A stretch of DNA of 64,000 bases from Phreatobacter oligotrophus (GTDB lineage Bacteria; Pseudomonadota; Alphaproteobacteria; Rhizobiales; Phreatobacteraceae). Shown here piece by piece: positions 23,951-33,007 of this stretch. The stretch spans positions 62,001-126,000 of the forward strand of contig NZ_PZZL01000008.1 in NCBI RefSeq assembly GCF_003046185.1, in the 5' to 3' direction. Position numbers and translations under genes: made by a program. The notes below the pieces were generated by a model that did no database searches, was not told where the DNA came from, and was given only the letters and a program-made list of their open reading frames with translations. Position 1 is the stretch's first letter. The number at the start of each line of letters is the position of its first letter.

Positions 23951-24062
23951 GTCGCGCCCCGTCCCAGAGGCCACGATTATTCGAAAGTTCCCTGCGGGAA
24001 GACAAGGGGAAATCCTGCCGTCCACAACCGGGACGCGCTGCGGTACTGGGTTCTTCCTTGTC

Positions 24063-25343
24063 TCACGCCGGCTTCACACGCCCCGCCACGGCGCGGATCT
24101 GCCGCGGCCCGGCCATCCAGATGGCGGCGGCGGAGGCAAGGCTCACCGCGATGCCGATGAGGAAGGCGAGGCGGTAGCTGCCGGTGAGGTCGTGGATGAG
24201 GCCGGTGACATAGGGCCCGGCGGCGCCGCCTGAAAGCGCCACGAACATGACCGTGCCGAAGATCGTGCCGAAATGCCGGCCCTGGAAGATCTCGGCCACC
24301 ACGGCGCCCATGATCGAGGTGAGGCCGTAGCCGAAGAAGCCCTGCACCGCGACCATGGCATAGACGAGGACGAGGGAGGGGGCGCTCTCCAGCGCCACCA
24401 GGGCGACGAAGCAGAGGGCGAAGCCGCCGACCGCGATGGTCCAGATCCATTCGCGGCCGATGCGGTCGGAGAGCGCGCCGAGCGCAATGCCGCCGGGCAC
24501 GCCGAGCAGGCTGACGATGCCGAGGGCCCAGGCCGCGGCCGTCGAGCCGAAGCCGATCTCGACGAGATACTTGGTCTGGTGGACCTGCACGGCGTACCAG
24601 ACATAGAGCCCGCCGAAATAGCCAAGCGACAGCCACCAGAACCGGGCTGTCCTGAGCGCCCGGGCGAGCGTCCAGTCGGTGGCTGCCCAGGCCGTGTCGA
24701 TGATGTTGGAGGGCGGCGGGGTGGCGCCGGCGAGCGGCCGCGCGTCGCCGTCCGGCTCGAGGCCCATATCCTGCGGGCGCTTGCGCAGGAGCAGGTTCAG
24801 CGGCGCGAGGACGACAAGGATCAGGATGCCCATGGCAAGGCTCGCCTGACGCCAACCGGCGCCGTCGATCATGGTCTGCACCCAGGGCAGCAGCGTCACC
24901 GAGCCGAGGCCGACGCCGGCGAAGGCCATGCCGATGGCAAGGCCGCGGTTGCGGACGAACCAGTTGGGCAGGAACAGGGACTGGCCAGAATAGCCGAGGC
25001 AGACGGAGCCCGAGCCGACGAGGACGCCGATGGTGAGGTAGAGGTGCCAGGGCTGCGAGGTGAGCGGGGCGAGCAGCAGCCCCGCGCCCATGAGCATCAC
25101 GCCGAGCTCCATGACCGTGCGCGGGCCGGTGCGGTCCATGAGCTTGCCCATGAGCGGCGAGAGCACGGCCGAGACGAGGAAGCCGAAGGAGAAGGCGCCG
25201 GCGGTGAGGCCGCGGTCCCAGCCGAACTCGTCGATGATCGGCGCATAGAGCAGGGAGAAGGAGGTGCGGGCGTTGACGCCGATGCCCATGGTGACGAAGG
25301 TCACCGCGACGATGACCCAGCCGTAATAGAAGGGCAGGCGCAT
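24063..25343 (-). CDS. MFS transporter, oxalate/formate antiporter-like
   Basis: The 426-residue protein starts at ATG 25343 after GGGGAGAG. It has twelve membrane segments, begins FYYGWVIVAVTFVTMGIG, and carries the motif LSPLMGKLMDRTGPRTVM between helices 2 and 3, resembling the OFA/monocarboxylate branch of the MFS. A central loop (about residues 200-225) separates the two six-helix halves. Substrate is probably an organic anion, by family resemblance only. Confidence 0.87.
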   Translation of the reverse strand: MRLPFYYGWVIVAVTFVTMGIGVNARTSFSLLYAPIIDEFGWDRGLTAGAFSFGFLVSAVLSPLMGKLMDRTGPRTVMELGVMLMGAGLLLAPLTSQPWHLYLTIGVLVGSGSVCLGYSGQSLFLPNWFVRNRGLAIGMAFAGVGLGSVTLLPWVQTMIDGAGWRQASLAMGILILVVLAPLNLLLRKRPQDMGLEPDGDARPLAGATPPPSNIIDTAWAATDWTLARALRTARFWWLSLGYFGGLYVWYAVQVHQTKYLVEIGFGSTAAAWALGIVSLLGVPGGIALGALSDRIGREWIWTIAVGGFALCFVALVALESAPSLVLVYAMVAVQGFFGYGLTSIMGAVVAEIFQGRHFGTIFGTVMFVALSGGAAGPYVTGLIHDLTGSYRLAFLIGIAVSLASAAAIWMAGPRQIRAVAGRVKPA

Positions 25344-25477
25344 GGGTCTCTCCCCGGCGCCCGTGATGTTCTGTCCTTGGCGGGCACCGTCGGCATCATG
25401 GCCCGGGGCCTGCCTGAGGCCAATTCCCTCGAAGGTCATTGGCGAGGTTCATTTGCGGGCCGGACAGCTTTGCGGCT

Positions 25478-26713
25478 ATGAGGCCGCCTGCCTCCACCAC
25501 TGACGAGCCCGATCCCGCCGTGACCCTGCCGCCCGCGCCCGCCGCGACGCCCGTCGTCGTCCTCGTCGAGCCGCAGATGGCGGAGAATATCGGCACGACC
25601 GCCCGGGCCATGGCGAATTTCGGCCTGTCGCGGCTGCGCCTCGTCGCCCCCCGCGACGGCTGGCCCAATGCCAAGGCCTATCCGGCCGCCTCGGGCGCGA
25701 ACCGGGTGCTCGACGAGGCCGAGCTCTTCGATACGCTGGAGGAGGCAATCGGCGACCTGACCTATGTGCTCGCCACCACCGCCCGCCAGCACGACCAGGC
25801 CAAGCCCGTGCTCGGCCCGCGCGAGGCGGTCGGCGAACTGGTGACGCGCATCGGCGGCGGCGCCGAGGTCGGGGTGATCTTCGGCCGCGAGCGCAATGGC
25901 CTTCTCAATGGCGAGGTGGCGCTGGCCGATGCCATCCTCACCTATCCGGTGAACCCGGATTTCTCCTCGCTGAACCTCGCCCAGGCCGTCCTGGTGCTCG
26001 GCTATGAATGGTTCACCCAGGCGCGCGGCGGCGTGCTGCCCTATGGCGCGCCGCATGGCTCGGAACCGGCCACCAAGGCGCAGATGCTGGCCTTCTTCCG
26101 TTCGCTGGAGACCTCCCTCCACCGGGTGGAGTTCTTCCGCCCGCCGGAGAAGCGCGAGGGCATGGTCATCAACCTGCGCAACATCTTCCAGCGCATGGCG
26201 CTGACCCGGCAGGACGTGGCGACGCTGCACGGCGTCGTCACGGCGCTTGCCGAGGGTGCGCAGGGGCCGGCCCGCGGCGGTACGCTCACCCCGGACGGGG
26301 CGGAGGCGCTGCGCAACTTCCTCGCCGATTCCACCCGCGGCCTCACCGGCGGCACCGCGCCCATCCGCGGCATTTCCCGCCTCATCCGCCGCAATCCCAC
26401 CGAGGCCGAGAAGGCGCTGTGGGAGGTGCTGGTGAAGGACCGGGGCTTTGCCGGCCGCGGCTTCAAGCGGGCGGTGCCGATCGGCCCGCATGTCGCCGAC
26501 CTCGTCTCCTTCGACGAGCGGGTGGTCGTCGATTTCGAGCCGCACACGCAGGGCGATGCGGCCGCCGGCCGGCGCGAGGAGAAGCGTGTCTGGCTCGCCG
26601 AGCGCGGCTATCGCATCATCATCATGGAGGCGCGGGTGGTGGAGGCCGATCCGCCGGCAGCGCTCGAGGACCTGCGGGCGCGCCTCGCGGTGCTGCCGCC
26701 CCCGTCGCGCTAA
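25478..26713 (+). CDS. TrmJ-type tRNA methyltransferase fused to a DUF559 nuclease-like domain
   Basis: Residues about 24-250 are a SPOUT (TrmH/SpoU) methyltransferase: VVVLVEPQMAENIGTTARAM, VIFGRERNGLLNGEVALAD and PDFSSLNLAQAV are the three SAM-knot motifs of TrmJ, which 2'-O-methylates position 32 of tRNAs. Residues about 297-408 are a separate DUF559 domain (RRNPTEAEKALW, FKRAVPIGPHVADLV, VVDFEPH, RVWLAERGYRIIIM), a Vsr/PD-(D/E)XK-like fold. The acidic pair reads D-x-E where I recall E-x-D being usual, and the following GGQH is absent. The fusion gives 411 residues against about 250 for TrmJ alone. Start: ATG 25478. Confidence 0.88.
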   Translation: MRPPASTTDEPDPAVTLPPAPAATPVVVLVEPQMAENIGTTARAMANFGLSRLRLVAPRDGWPNAKAYPAASGANRVLDEAELFDTLEEAIGDLTYVLATTARQHDQAKPVLGPREAVGELVTRIGGGAEVGVIFGRERNGLLNGEVALADAILTYPVNPDFSSLNLAQAVLVLGYEWFTQARGGVLPYGAPHGSEPATKAQMLAFFRSLETSLHRVEFFRPPEKREGMVINLRNIFQRMALTRQDVATLHGVVTALAEGAQGPARGGTLTPDGAEALRNFLADSTRGLTGGTAPIRGISRLIRRNPTEAEKALWEVLVKDRGFAGRGFKRAVPIGPHVADLVSFDERVVVDFEPHTQGDAAAGRREEKRVWLAERGYRIIIMEARVVEADPPAALEDLRARLAVLPPPSR

Positions 26714-26771
26714 GGAACCGTTCACCCTCGATTGTAACTCTGCGTTGCAAAGAGGGCCTGAACACCGTTGC

Positions 26772-26796
26772 AACCGCTTTTGGCGGTTTCGTTTTA
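26772..26796 (+). terminator. Short intrinsic terminator after the TrmJ fusion
   Basis: AACCGC (26772-26777) and GCGGTT (26783-26788) pair over a TTTTG loop, followed by TCGTTTT. It lies 59 bp beyond the stop and 57 bp before the TadG-like gene, in a locally AT-richer stretch. Confidence 0.6.
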
Positions 26797-26852
26797 CCAA
26801 TCATCAGCCCTGATCGGCGCAAGACTCCGTTTAAGTCGATGGAGTTTTTGCG

Positions 26853-28160
26853 ATGTTGGGTCCTGTTGCCAGCACAGTCGCCGGCCTTTTCGGTCGCGTG
26901 GTCGGGTTCGCCGGGCGCTTTCGCGCCTCCCGGTCGGGCGGCGTCGCCATTCTCTTCGCCGTCGCCCTGCCGCCGCTGCTCGGCGTGGTCGGTTCGGCCG
27001 TCGACTACACCTTCACCTCGCGCGCCAAGGCCAAGCTCGACGGCGTCGCCGACATGGCGGCGCTCACTGGCGTGAAGATTTCCGCCAGCCTGCCGACGGC
27101 CACCGTGGCGAAGGCCAATGCCATCGCCTCCTTCAACGCCAACAACGACGCCATGTCGCGGGTGACTCTGACCAGCCTCGACATCACCGTCGTCGACAAT
27201 GGCCTGGTGCGGACCGCGACGGTCACCTACACGGCCAGCGTCCAGACCGCCTTCATGGGCCTGTTCGGCTTCAACACCATGCAGATCGGCGGCACGGCCA
27301 AGGCCTCGTCGAACCTGCCGACCTATATCGACTTCTACCTGCTGCTCGACAATTCGCCGTCCATGGGCATCGGCGCCACCAATGCCGACATCTCCACGAT
27401 GATGGCGAACACCCCGGACAAGTGCGGCTTCGCCTGCCACGACCTCTCCGATCCGTCCGGCAACTATTACAAGCTGGCGAAGAAGCTGAACGTCACCATG
27501 CGCATCGACGTGGTGCGGCAGGCGACCCAGCAGCTCATGGACACGGCGCAGACCGCCCAGGTCGTCAGCGGCCAGTTCCGCTCGGCCATCTACACCTATG
27601 GGGAATCCTGCACGACCATCGGCCTGACGCAGATCTCGGCGCTGACGGCGAACCTGTCCAACGCCAAGGCGAAGGCCAATGCCATCGACCTGATGACGAT
27701 CCCCAAGCAGAACTACAACAACGACCAGTGCACCGATAACACCGGCAACCTCACGGCCATCAACCAGCTCATCGCCACGCCCGGTGACGGCTCGACCTCC
27801 GGGGCGCCCCAGAAGGTGCTGATGCTGGTGGCCGACGGCGTGACCGACGCCAACTATTCCTCGACCTGCACCCGCCCGACGGCGAGCGGCGGCCGCTGCC
27901 AGGAGCCGCTCAATCCGGCTGTCTGCGAAGCCATCAAGGCCCGCGGCATCCGCATTGCCGTGCTCTACACGACCTATCTGCCGCTGGACAATGACTGGTA
28001 CCGGAACTGGATCGCGCCGTTCCAGCCGACCATCGGCACGAAGATGCAGAGCTGCGCCTCGCCGGGCCTCTATTTCGAGGTGAGCCCGACGCAGGGCATC
28101 TCCACGGCCATGACGGCGCTGTTCCAGAAGGCCGTCGCCACCGCCCGCCTGACCCAGTGA
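26853..28160 (+). CDS. TadG-like pilus-assembly/vWA protein
   Basis: The 435-residue protein has an N-terminal TadE/TadG-like hydrophobic segment (GGVAILFAVALPPLLGVVGSAVDYT, about residues 29-53, with the following RAKAKLDGVADMAAL helix), then a von Willebrand A domain from about residue 155. The metal site is DNSPS in place of the usual DxSxS with Gly (YLLLDNSPSMG). The domain is cysteine-rich, with at least eight Cys, fitting an extracytoplasmic location. No tad/cpa pilus genes are nearby. A paralogue lies at 35725-36933. RBS GGAG precedes the ATG. Confidence 0.85.
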   Translation: MLGPVASTVAGLFGRVVGFAGRFRASRSGGVAILFAVALPPLLGVVGSAVDYTFTSRAKAKLDGVADMAALTGVKISASLPTATVAKANAIASFNANNDAMSRVTLTSLDITVVDNGLVRTATVTYTASVQTAFMGLFGFNTMQIGGTAKASSNLPTYIDFYLLLDNSPSMGIGATNADISTMMANTPDKCGFACHDLSDPSGNYYKLAKKLNVTMRIDVVRQATQQLMDTAQTAQVVSGQFRSAIYTYGESCTTIGLTQISALTANLSNAKAKANAIDLMTIPKQNYNNDQCTDNTGNLTAINQLIATPGDGSTSGAPQKVLMLVADGVTDANYSSTCTRPTASGGRCQEPLNPAVCEAIKARGIRIAVLYTTYLPLDNDWYRNWIAPFQPTIGTKMQSCASPGLYFEVSPTQGISTAMTALFQKAVATARLTQ

Positions 28161-28164
28161 GGCG

Positions 28165-29067
28165 TCACGCCCGGATGGCGATGGTCATGCCGGTCATGAC
28201 CACCGCCATGCCGATGAGCTCGGAGGCCGAGGGCCATTCGCCCAGCAGGATGGCGCTCGCGACCGCCGTGATGGCCGGCACCAGCGGCAGGAAGAGCGAG
28301 GCGCGGGCTGCGCCCAGCCGCTGGTTGGCCGTGGCATAGAGGAAGACCGAGGCGATGCCGACCAGCAGGCCCTGGTAGATCGCCTGCAGCGCGATGGCGC
28401 CCATCCCCGCCGAGGCGATCTTCAGCGGCACGGCCAGCGCGAGGAGCGGCAGCACCGCCAGCGACAGGATCGACAGGGTGATGGTGATGTCGAGCGCATC
28501 CGCCTGCCAGCGCTTGGCGAGGATGCCGAAGATCGCCCACATGGTCGAGGCGAGGACGAAGAGCAGGTCGCCGCGCCAGGCGCCGTCCGAGGCCCCGGCA
28601 ATGAGCCCCTGGCCGGCGACAAGGGCGATGCCCGTGACGATGAGCACGAGGCCGAGAATGCGCGCGGGCGGGCTCGTCTCGCGATAGGCGGCATAGGCGA
28701 TGAGCGCCGTCACCACGGGAATGAGGCTCGGCGCGATGACTGCCGTGTGCAGGGCGGGCGCGAAGGTCGAGCCGCCGACGAGCACGGTCGAGAAGGGCGC
28801 GCCGGCGAAGAGGGTGAGGACGAGCGAGCGCTTCCAGCCGAGCCGGCCGACGGGGAAGGGCTTCAGCCGCATCAGCCCGAAGGGGATCAGCACCGCCGCG
28901 GCGGTGAGGAAGCGCAGCAGCGTCACGTCGACGGGCCCGAGGCCGTCCCCCACGGAACGGCGCGAGACGACCGCCTGGATGCCCCAGATCAGCGCCGCGC
29001 CGGCGCCGCAGGCGAGCCCCATGAGGGCGTCGCGGGAGGCGGGGGCTGCGGGTCGGGTCTCGGCCAT
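28165..29067 (-). CDS. EamA/DMT-family transporter
   Basis: A 300-residue protein with ten hydrophobic segments in two EamA repeats (first about 15-145, second about 160-295). Conserved features are the N-terminal GAGAALIWGIQAVVSRR and the repeat-end LGLVLIVTGIALVAGQ and GMAVVMTGMTIAI. Members usually export metabolites or amino acids. The start at 29067 is uncertain; 29109 is the upstream alternative, and neither has a strong ribosome site. It ends 4 bp from the convergent TadG-like gene. Confidence 0.88.
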   Translation of the reverse strand: MAETRPAAPASRDALMGLACGAGAALIWGIQAVVSRRSVGDGLGPVDVTLLRFLTAAAVLIPFGLMRLKPFPVGRLGWKRSLVLTLFAGAPFSTVLVGGSTFAPALHTAVIAPSLIPVVTALIAYAAYRETSPPARILGLVLIVTGIALVAGQGLIAGASDGAWRGDLLFVLASTMWAIFGILAKRWQADALDITITLSILSLAVLPLLALAVPLKIASAGMGAIALQAIYQGLLVGIASVFLYATANQRLGAARASLFLPLVPAITAVASAILLGEWPSASELIGMAVVMTGMTIAIRA

Positions 29068-29244
29068 GGGACGGGTCGCCTTGCGCCATCGGGCGCGGAG
29101 GATGGTCATGGCCCGGGGGGCTGCACGTCGGCAACCCGACTGACAGCAGGGCAGGGGCGCGACGGCCCCCGCCGTTCCGCCGATGTTGACCCGTCACGGG
29201 CGACCGATAGGCTTCCTCCCCGGTACCCGCGAGGTGGCACGCCC

Positions 29245-30750
29245 ATGGACGCGACGGCCCTTCCCGAGATGAGCGTGCCCGCGTCGGCGCCCGACGAGAT
29301 CCTCGACGTGCTGATCGTCGGTGCCGGCATGTCCGGCATCGGCAGCGCCTATCACCTGTCGAAGAGGCTGCCGCACCTGACCTTCGCCGTGCTGGAGGCG
29401 CAGGACGGCTTCGGCGGCACCTGGCGCACCCATCGCTTTCCCGGCATCCGCTCCGACAGCGACCTGCACACCTTCGGCTACAGCTTCAAGCCCTGGACCG
29501 GGCCGCCCATCGCCACGGCGGCCGAGATCAAGGCCTATCTCGAGGGCATCATCGCCGAGAACGGCCTCGACCGATTCATCCGCTATGGCCGCCAGGTGCT
29601 GGCGGCGGACTGGTCGGAGGCCGATCGCCGCTGGACCGTGACGGTGCGCGAGCGCGCAACGGGCGCCACGCGGCGGATCGCGACGCGCTTCCTGTGGATG
29701 TGCCAGGGCTATTATCGCCACGATGCCGGCCATGTGCCGGACTGGCCGGGCATGGCCGATTTCGCCGGCACCATCGTCCATCCGCAGAGCTGGCCGGAGG
29801 ATCTCGACACCACGGGCAAGCGGGTCGTGGTCATCGGCTCGGGCGCAACAGCGGCGACGCTGGTCCCGGCGCTCGCCGGGCGCTCGGCCCATGTCACCAT
29901 GCTGCAGCGCTCGCCCACCTATTTCCGCACCGGGCGCAACGCCATCGAGCTTGCCGAGACGCTGCGCCAGTTGCAGGTCGACGAAAGCTGGATCCACGAG
30001 ATCGTCCGGCGGAAGATCCTCTTCGACCAGGACGCCTTCACCCGGCAGACCTATGAGCAGCCGGAGCGCGTGAAGGCCGAGCTGATCGGCGCCATCCGCG
30101 CCATTCTCGGGCCTGACTACGACGTCGAGACCCATTTCACCCCGCGCTACCGGCCCTGGCGCCAGCGCATCGCCTTCGTGCCGGACGCCGACCTGTTCCA
30201 CGCCATCCGCCGTGGCGAGGCCTCGGTCGTCACCGGCGAGATCGAGCGGTTCACCCCAGGCGGGATCAGGCTGCGGTCGGGCGAGGAGATCGACGCCGAC
30301 ATCGTCGCCACCGCCACCGGCTTCCGCCTCAGCGTCATGGGCGACATCCCCTTCAGCCGCGACGGCGTGCCCATCGACTTTGCCGAGACCGTGACCTGGC
30401 GGGGGACGATGTTCACGGGCGTGCCGAACCTCGTCTGGGTCTTCGGCTATTTCCGCGCCAGCTGGACGCTGCGTACCGATCTCGTCGCCGATCTCGTCTG
30501 CCGCCTCCTGCCGCACATGGCGGCGCGGGGCGCGGATGTCGTCGAGCCGGTACTGGCCGAGGGCGATGCGGGAGCCCGCGGGCCGTGGACCGACCCGGAG
30601 GACTTCAACCCGGGCTATCTCCTGCGCGACCTCGACCGCCTGCCGAAGACGGGCCCGGGCGAGGCCTGGCGGCACAGCCAGAACTACTGGGCCGACAAGG
30701 ACGCCTTTCCGGCCATCGACCTCGACGATCCGGCCTTCCGATACACCTGA
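29245..30750 (+). CDS. FAD-dependent monooxygenase, Baeyer-Villiger/FMO type
   Basis: The 501-residue flavoprotein has the FAD-binding VGAGMSGIG motif (about residues 27-35), the GGTWRTHRFPGIRSD motif, the Baeyer-Villiger/FMO fingerprint FxGxxxHxxxWP (FAGTIVHPQSWP), and a second Rossmann motif for NADPH (VIGSGATAATL). The ATATGF motif is present as TATGFRLSVMG. It probably inserts oxygen into a ketone or oxidises an amine or sulphide; the substrate is not indicated by its neighbours. Start ATG 29245 with GAGGTGG upstream; the frame runs open far upstream but that part is antisense to the EamA gene. Confidence 0.93.
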   Translation: MDATALPEMSVPASAPDEILDVLIVGAGMSGIGSAYHLSKRLPHLTFAVLEAQDGFGGTWRTHRFPGIRSDSDLHTFGYSFKPWTGPPIATAAEIKAYLEGIIAENGLDRFIRYGRQVLAADWSEADRRWTVTVRERATGATRRIATRFLWMCQGYYRHDAGHVPDWPGMADFAGTIVHPQSWPEDLDTTGKRVVVIGSGATAATLVPALAGRSAHVTMLQRSPTYFRTGRNAIELAETLRQLQVDESWIHEIVRRKILFDQDAFTRQTYEQPERVKAELIGAIRAILGPDYDVETHFTPRYRPWRQRIAFVPDADLFHAIRRGEASVVTGEIERFTPGGIRLRSGEEIDADIVATATGFRLSVMGDIPFSRDGVPIDFAETVTWRGTMFTGVPNLVWVFGYFRASWTLRTDLVADLVCRLLPHMAARGADVVEPVLAEGDAGARGPWTDPEDFNPGYLLRDLDRLPKTGPGEAWRHSQNYWADKDAFPAIDLDDPAFRYT

Positions 30751-30768
30751 CGGGTCCCCGGAATGACG

Positions 30769-30798
30769 AAGGCCGCCGGACATGAGCCCGGCGGCCTT
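30769..30798. terminator. Bidirectional hairpin terminator
   Basis: AAGGCCGCCGG (30769-30779) pairs with CCGGCGGCCTT (30788-30798). It lies between the convergent monooxygenase and DUF1476 genes, 18 bp from one stop and 23 bp from the other. U-tracts are weak on both sides. Confidence 0.65.
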
Positions 30799-30821
30799 GA
30801 TGTCTCCGAGAGTCGGAAAGC

Positions 30822-31142
30822 TCAGCCGGCCTGGATCTGGGCGATGGCGGTGGCCATCAGCTCGTCCATGGTGCGGCGAATCTGGTGCTCGGACTGGCCG
30901 GCATTGGCGGCGTCGAGGTCGGCCTTCACCTTACGGAACACGTCGTCGTCGCCCGCCTCCTCGAAATCCGACATGACGACGGACTTGGCATAGGTCTCGG
31001 CGTCGGCGCCGGTCTTGCCCAGGAGCTCCGCAGCCCAGAGGCCGAGCAGCTTGTTGCGGCGGGCGGTGGCCTTGAACCGCAGCTCCTCGTCATGGGCGAA
31101 CTTCTTTTCGAAGCCTTCCTGGCGCTGGTCGAAGGTGCTCAT
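30822..31142 (-). CDS. DUF1476 protein, F1-ATPase zeta (inhibitor) subunit
   Basis: The 106-residue helical protein matches DUF1476: N-terminal MSTFDQRQEGFEKKFAHDEE, then ATARRNKLLGLWAAELLG, and a C-terminal RRTMDELMATAIAQI. In alphaproteobacteria such as Paracoccus this family is the zeta subunit that blocks ATP hydrolysis by F1FO-ATP synthase, using its N-terminal segment. It is intact here. It is divergent from purC and is not near the atp operon, which is usual. Confidence 0.92.
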   Translation of the reverse strand: MSTFDQRQEGFEKKFAHDEELRFKATARRNKLLGLWAAELLGKTGADAETYAKSVVMSDFEEAGDDDVFRKVKADLDAANAGQSEHQIRRTMDELMATAIAQIQAG

Positions 31143-31466
31143 CGGTGGCTCCTGGCTCGTCTGTCATCAGCATGGCGGATCGCCGATCCGCCGGGAAGGG
31201 GTCGTCCCCGCCGGCCTTGCATATAGTCGTCCGATCCCCACCTTGGCGAGAGCCTTGGCGTCGCATCACGCCGCTTTGCCGTCCCATCCGGGCGCGTCCT
31301 GCACCGATTCATTGTGCAATGGCGAACGATCGGATAGGAAGGCAAGGCGGGCAAAGGCGTCAGCGCGCCCGATTCTGCGGGTCGCGCGCCCAATGCTTCG
31401 TCGCCGGAGACCGGCAAACCGGAAACCTGGTGAGAGATGGATTTCCTCAAGACACGGTATGTCCCT
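31143..31466. other. Divergent promoter region of DUF1476 and purC
   Basis: This 324-bp gap has no credible gene. It holds GGCGGATC-GCC-GATCCGCC, an 8-bp perfect inverted repeat at 31174-31192, 32 bp upstream of the DUF1476 start and so likely in its leader or at its promoter. No confident -35/-10 pair was found. The last 30 bases could belong to purC if it starts at 31437. Confidence 0.55.
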
Positions 31467-32225
31467 ATGAGCCGCCGTCGCCGCATTTATGAAGGCAAGG
31501 CCAAGGTTCTCTATGAAGGCCCGGAACCGGGAACCCTCATCCAGCACTTCAAGGACGATGCCACGGCGTTCAACGCCAAGAAGCACGAGGTCATCGACGG
31601 CAAGGGCGTGCTCAACAACCGCATCTCCGAGTATCTGTTCTCCAAGCTGAACGACATCGGCGTGCCGACGCATTTCATCCGCCGGCTGAACATGCGCGAG
31701 CAGCTCATCCGCGAGGTGGAGATCATCCCGCTCGAGGTGGTGGTGCGCAACGTCGCCGCCGGCTCGCTGTCGACCCGCCTCGGCATCGAGGAGGGCACCC
31801 AGTTGCCGCGCTCGATCATCGAGTTCTATTACAAGAACGACGCGCTGAACGACCCGCTGGTCTCCGAAGAGCACATCACCGCCTTCGGCTGGGCGACGCC
31901 CCAGGAGATCGACGACATCATCGCGCTCGCCATCCGCGTCAATGATTTCCTCTCCGGCCTGTTCCTCGGCGCCGGCATCCGCCTCATCGACTTCAAGATG
32001 GAATGCGGCCGCCTCTGGGAGAACGACATCATGCGGATCGTCGTCGCCGACGAGATCTCGCCGGATTCGTGCCGGTTGTGGGACATCCGGTCCAACGACA
32101 AGATGGACAAGGACCGGTTCCGCAAGGATCTCGGCGGGCTGATCGAGGCCTACACGGAAGTCGCCCGCCGCCTCGGCGTCATGGGCGAGAACGAGCGCCC
32201 GACCGGCCCGGTTCTCGTCCAGTAA
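31467..32225 (+). CDS. purC: SAICAR synthase PurC
   Basis: PurC joins aspartate to CAIR in step 8 of purine synthesis. The 252-residue protein begins [20 protein letters not shown] and has the family motifs [24 protein letters not shown] and DFKMECG, and [13 protein letters not shown]. The start at 31467 matches relatives from memory; an in-frame ATG at 31437 has the better ribosome site (GGTGAGAG), so a 10-residue extension is possible. It heads a purine cluster that also carries three small exported proteins. Confidence 0.96.
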   Translation: MSRRRRIYEGKAKVLYEGPEPGTLIQHFKDDATAFNAKKHEVIDGKGVLNNRISEYLFSKLNDIGVPTHFIRRLNMREQLIREVEIIPLEVVVRNVAAGSLSTRLGIEEGTQLPRSIIEFYYKNDALNDPLVSEEHITAFGWATPQEIDDIIALAIRVNDFLSGLFLGAGIRLIDFKMECGRLWENDIMRIVVADEISPDSCRLWDIRSNDKMDKDRFRKDLGGLIEAYTEVARRLGVMGENERPTGPVLVQ

Positions 32226-32232
32226 GGGCGCC

Positions 32233-32919
32233 GTGCGCCCTGGCGGCACCGCTGATGCTCCTGTCTCGCCCCGCGGCACCGCCGCGGGCGAGGTCTTTGC
32301 GCTCCTGCGGGCCGGCTTTGTCGCCGTCGTGGCGACCGTCATGCTCGCCTCCTGCGCCTATGTGCCTGTCGCGGTCGATGGCGTCGCCGTCCGCCCCGAT
32401 GTCGCCGCGGCGCCTGCCGCTGACACGCCCTGGATCTTCGTGCCGGCCAATGGCTGGATCACCCGCGATACGGTGACCCCGGTCTCGGTCGGCGCCTGCG
32501 CCGACCCGTCCTGCTCGCAAAAGGTGGCGGTGGCGGTGATCGAGGCGCGGGGCGCCGAGGCGCGCACCCTCCTGCGCAGCCTCAATGATCCGCGCGGGCT
32601 GGCGACCCGGGTCATCGAGGGCAACCGCCGCCGCATCGCGCTGGTCACGCAGGCGCAGCGCGGCGTGCCGCGGGCGACCGCCGCCCGCCGCATTCCCCTG
32701 CGCGTCACGGCCCGCACCGCCGGCTTCCGTCACCGCGATCTTCGTGGCTTCACGCTGGAGATGCGCCGGGCTGCCGCGGGCCGAAGCGATGCCCGTCCGG
32801 CCCATGCTGCCGTGCTCGCCCGGCCGCGCGGGGGATCGGTGAAGCTGGTGCTCGTCATCGGTGAGCGGGCAGGGCCGGTGCAGGCCACCGCACGGGCCGT
32901 CGCCGACGCCAATCTCTGA
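32233..32919 (+). CDS. Putative lipoprotein with Cys pair (exported family member 1)
   Basis: The frame opens at a GTG (32233), 7 bp after purC, and gives up to 228 residues. A hydrophobic stretch ending in a lipobox, MLASC, places the lipidated Cys at residue 40, so the true start may be later. The mature part has C-X4-C (ACADPSCS), then alternating strand-like and charged segments, and ends with a hydrophobic strand LVLVIG and a helix. The same plan is seen in the genes at 33008 and 34043. No named family recognised. Confidence 0.65.
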   Translation: MRPGGTADAPVSPRGTAAGEVFALLRAGFVAVVATVMLASCAYVPVAVDGVAVRPDVAAAPAADTPWIFVPANGWITRDTVTPVSVGACADPSCSQKVAVAVIEARGAEARTLLRSLNDPRGLATRVIEGNRRRIALVTQAQRGVPRATAARRIPLRVTARTAGFRHRDLRGFTLEMRRAAAGRSDARPAHAAVLARPRGGSVKLVLVIGERAGPVQATARAVADANL

Positions 32920-33007
32920 CGCCCCGCCGCCTTTTCGCCCGCCCCTCGCCGTCAAACGGAAATGTTCCGGTGCGATGAGGGCGTGTCGTCCCGCCCCCAG
33001 GTGCCCC

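Noticed and set aside
28747-29244. Long in-frame upstream extension of the monooxygenase
   Set aside because: It is antisense to the EamA transporter gene and has no protein-like composition; the FAD fold starts shortly after ATG 29245.
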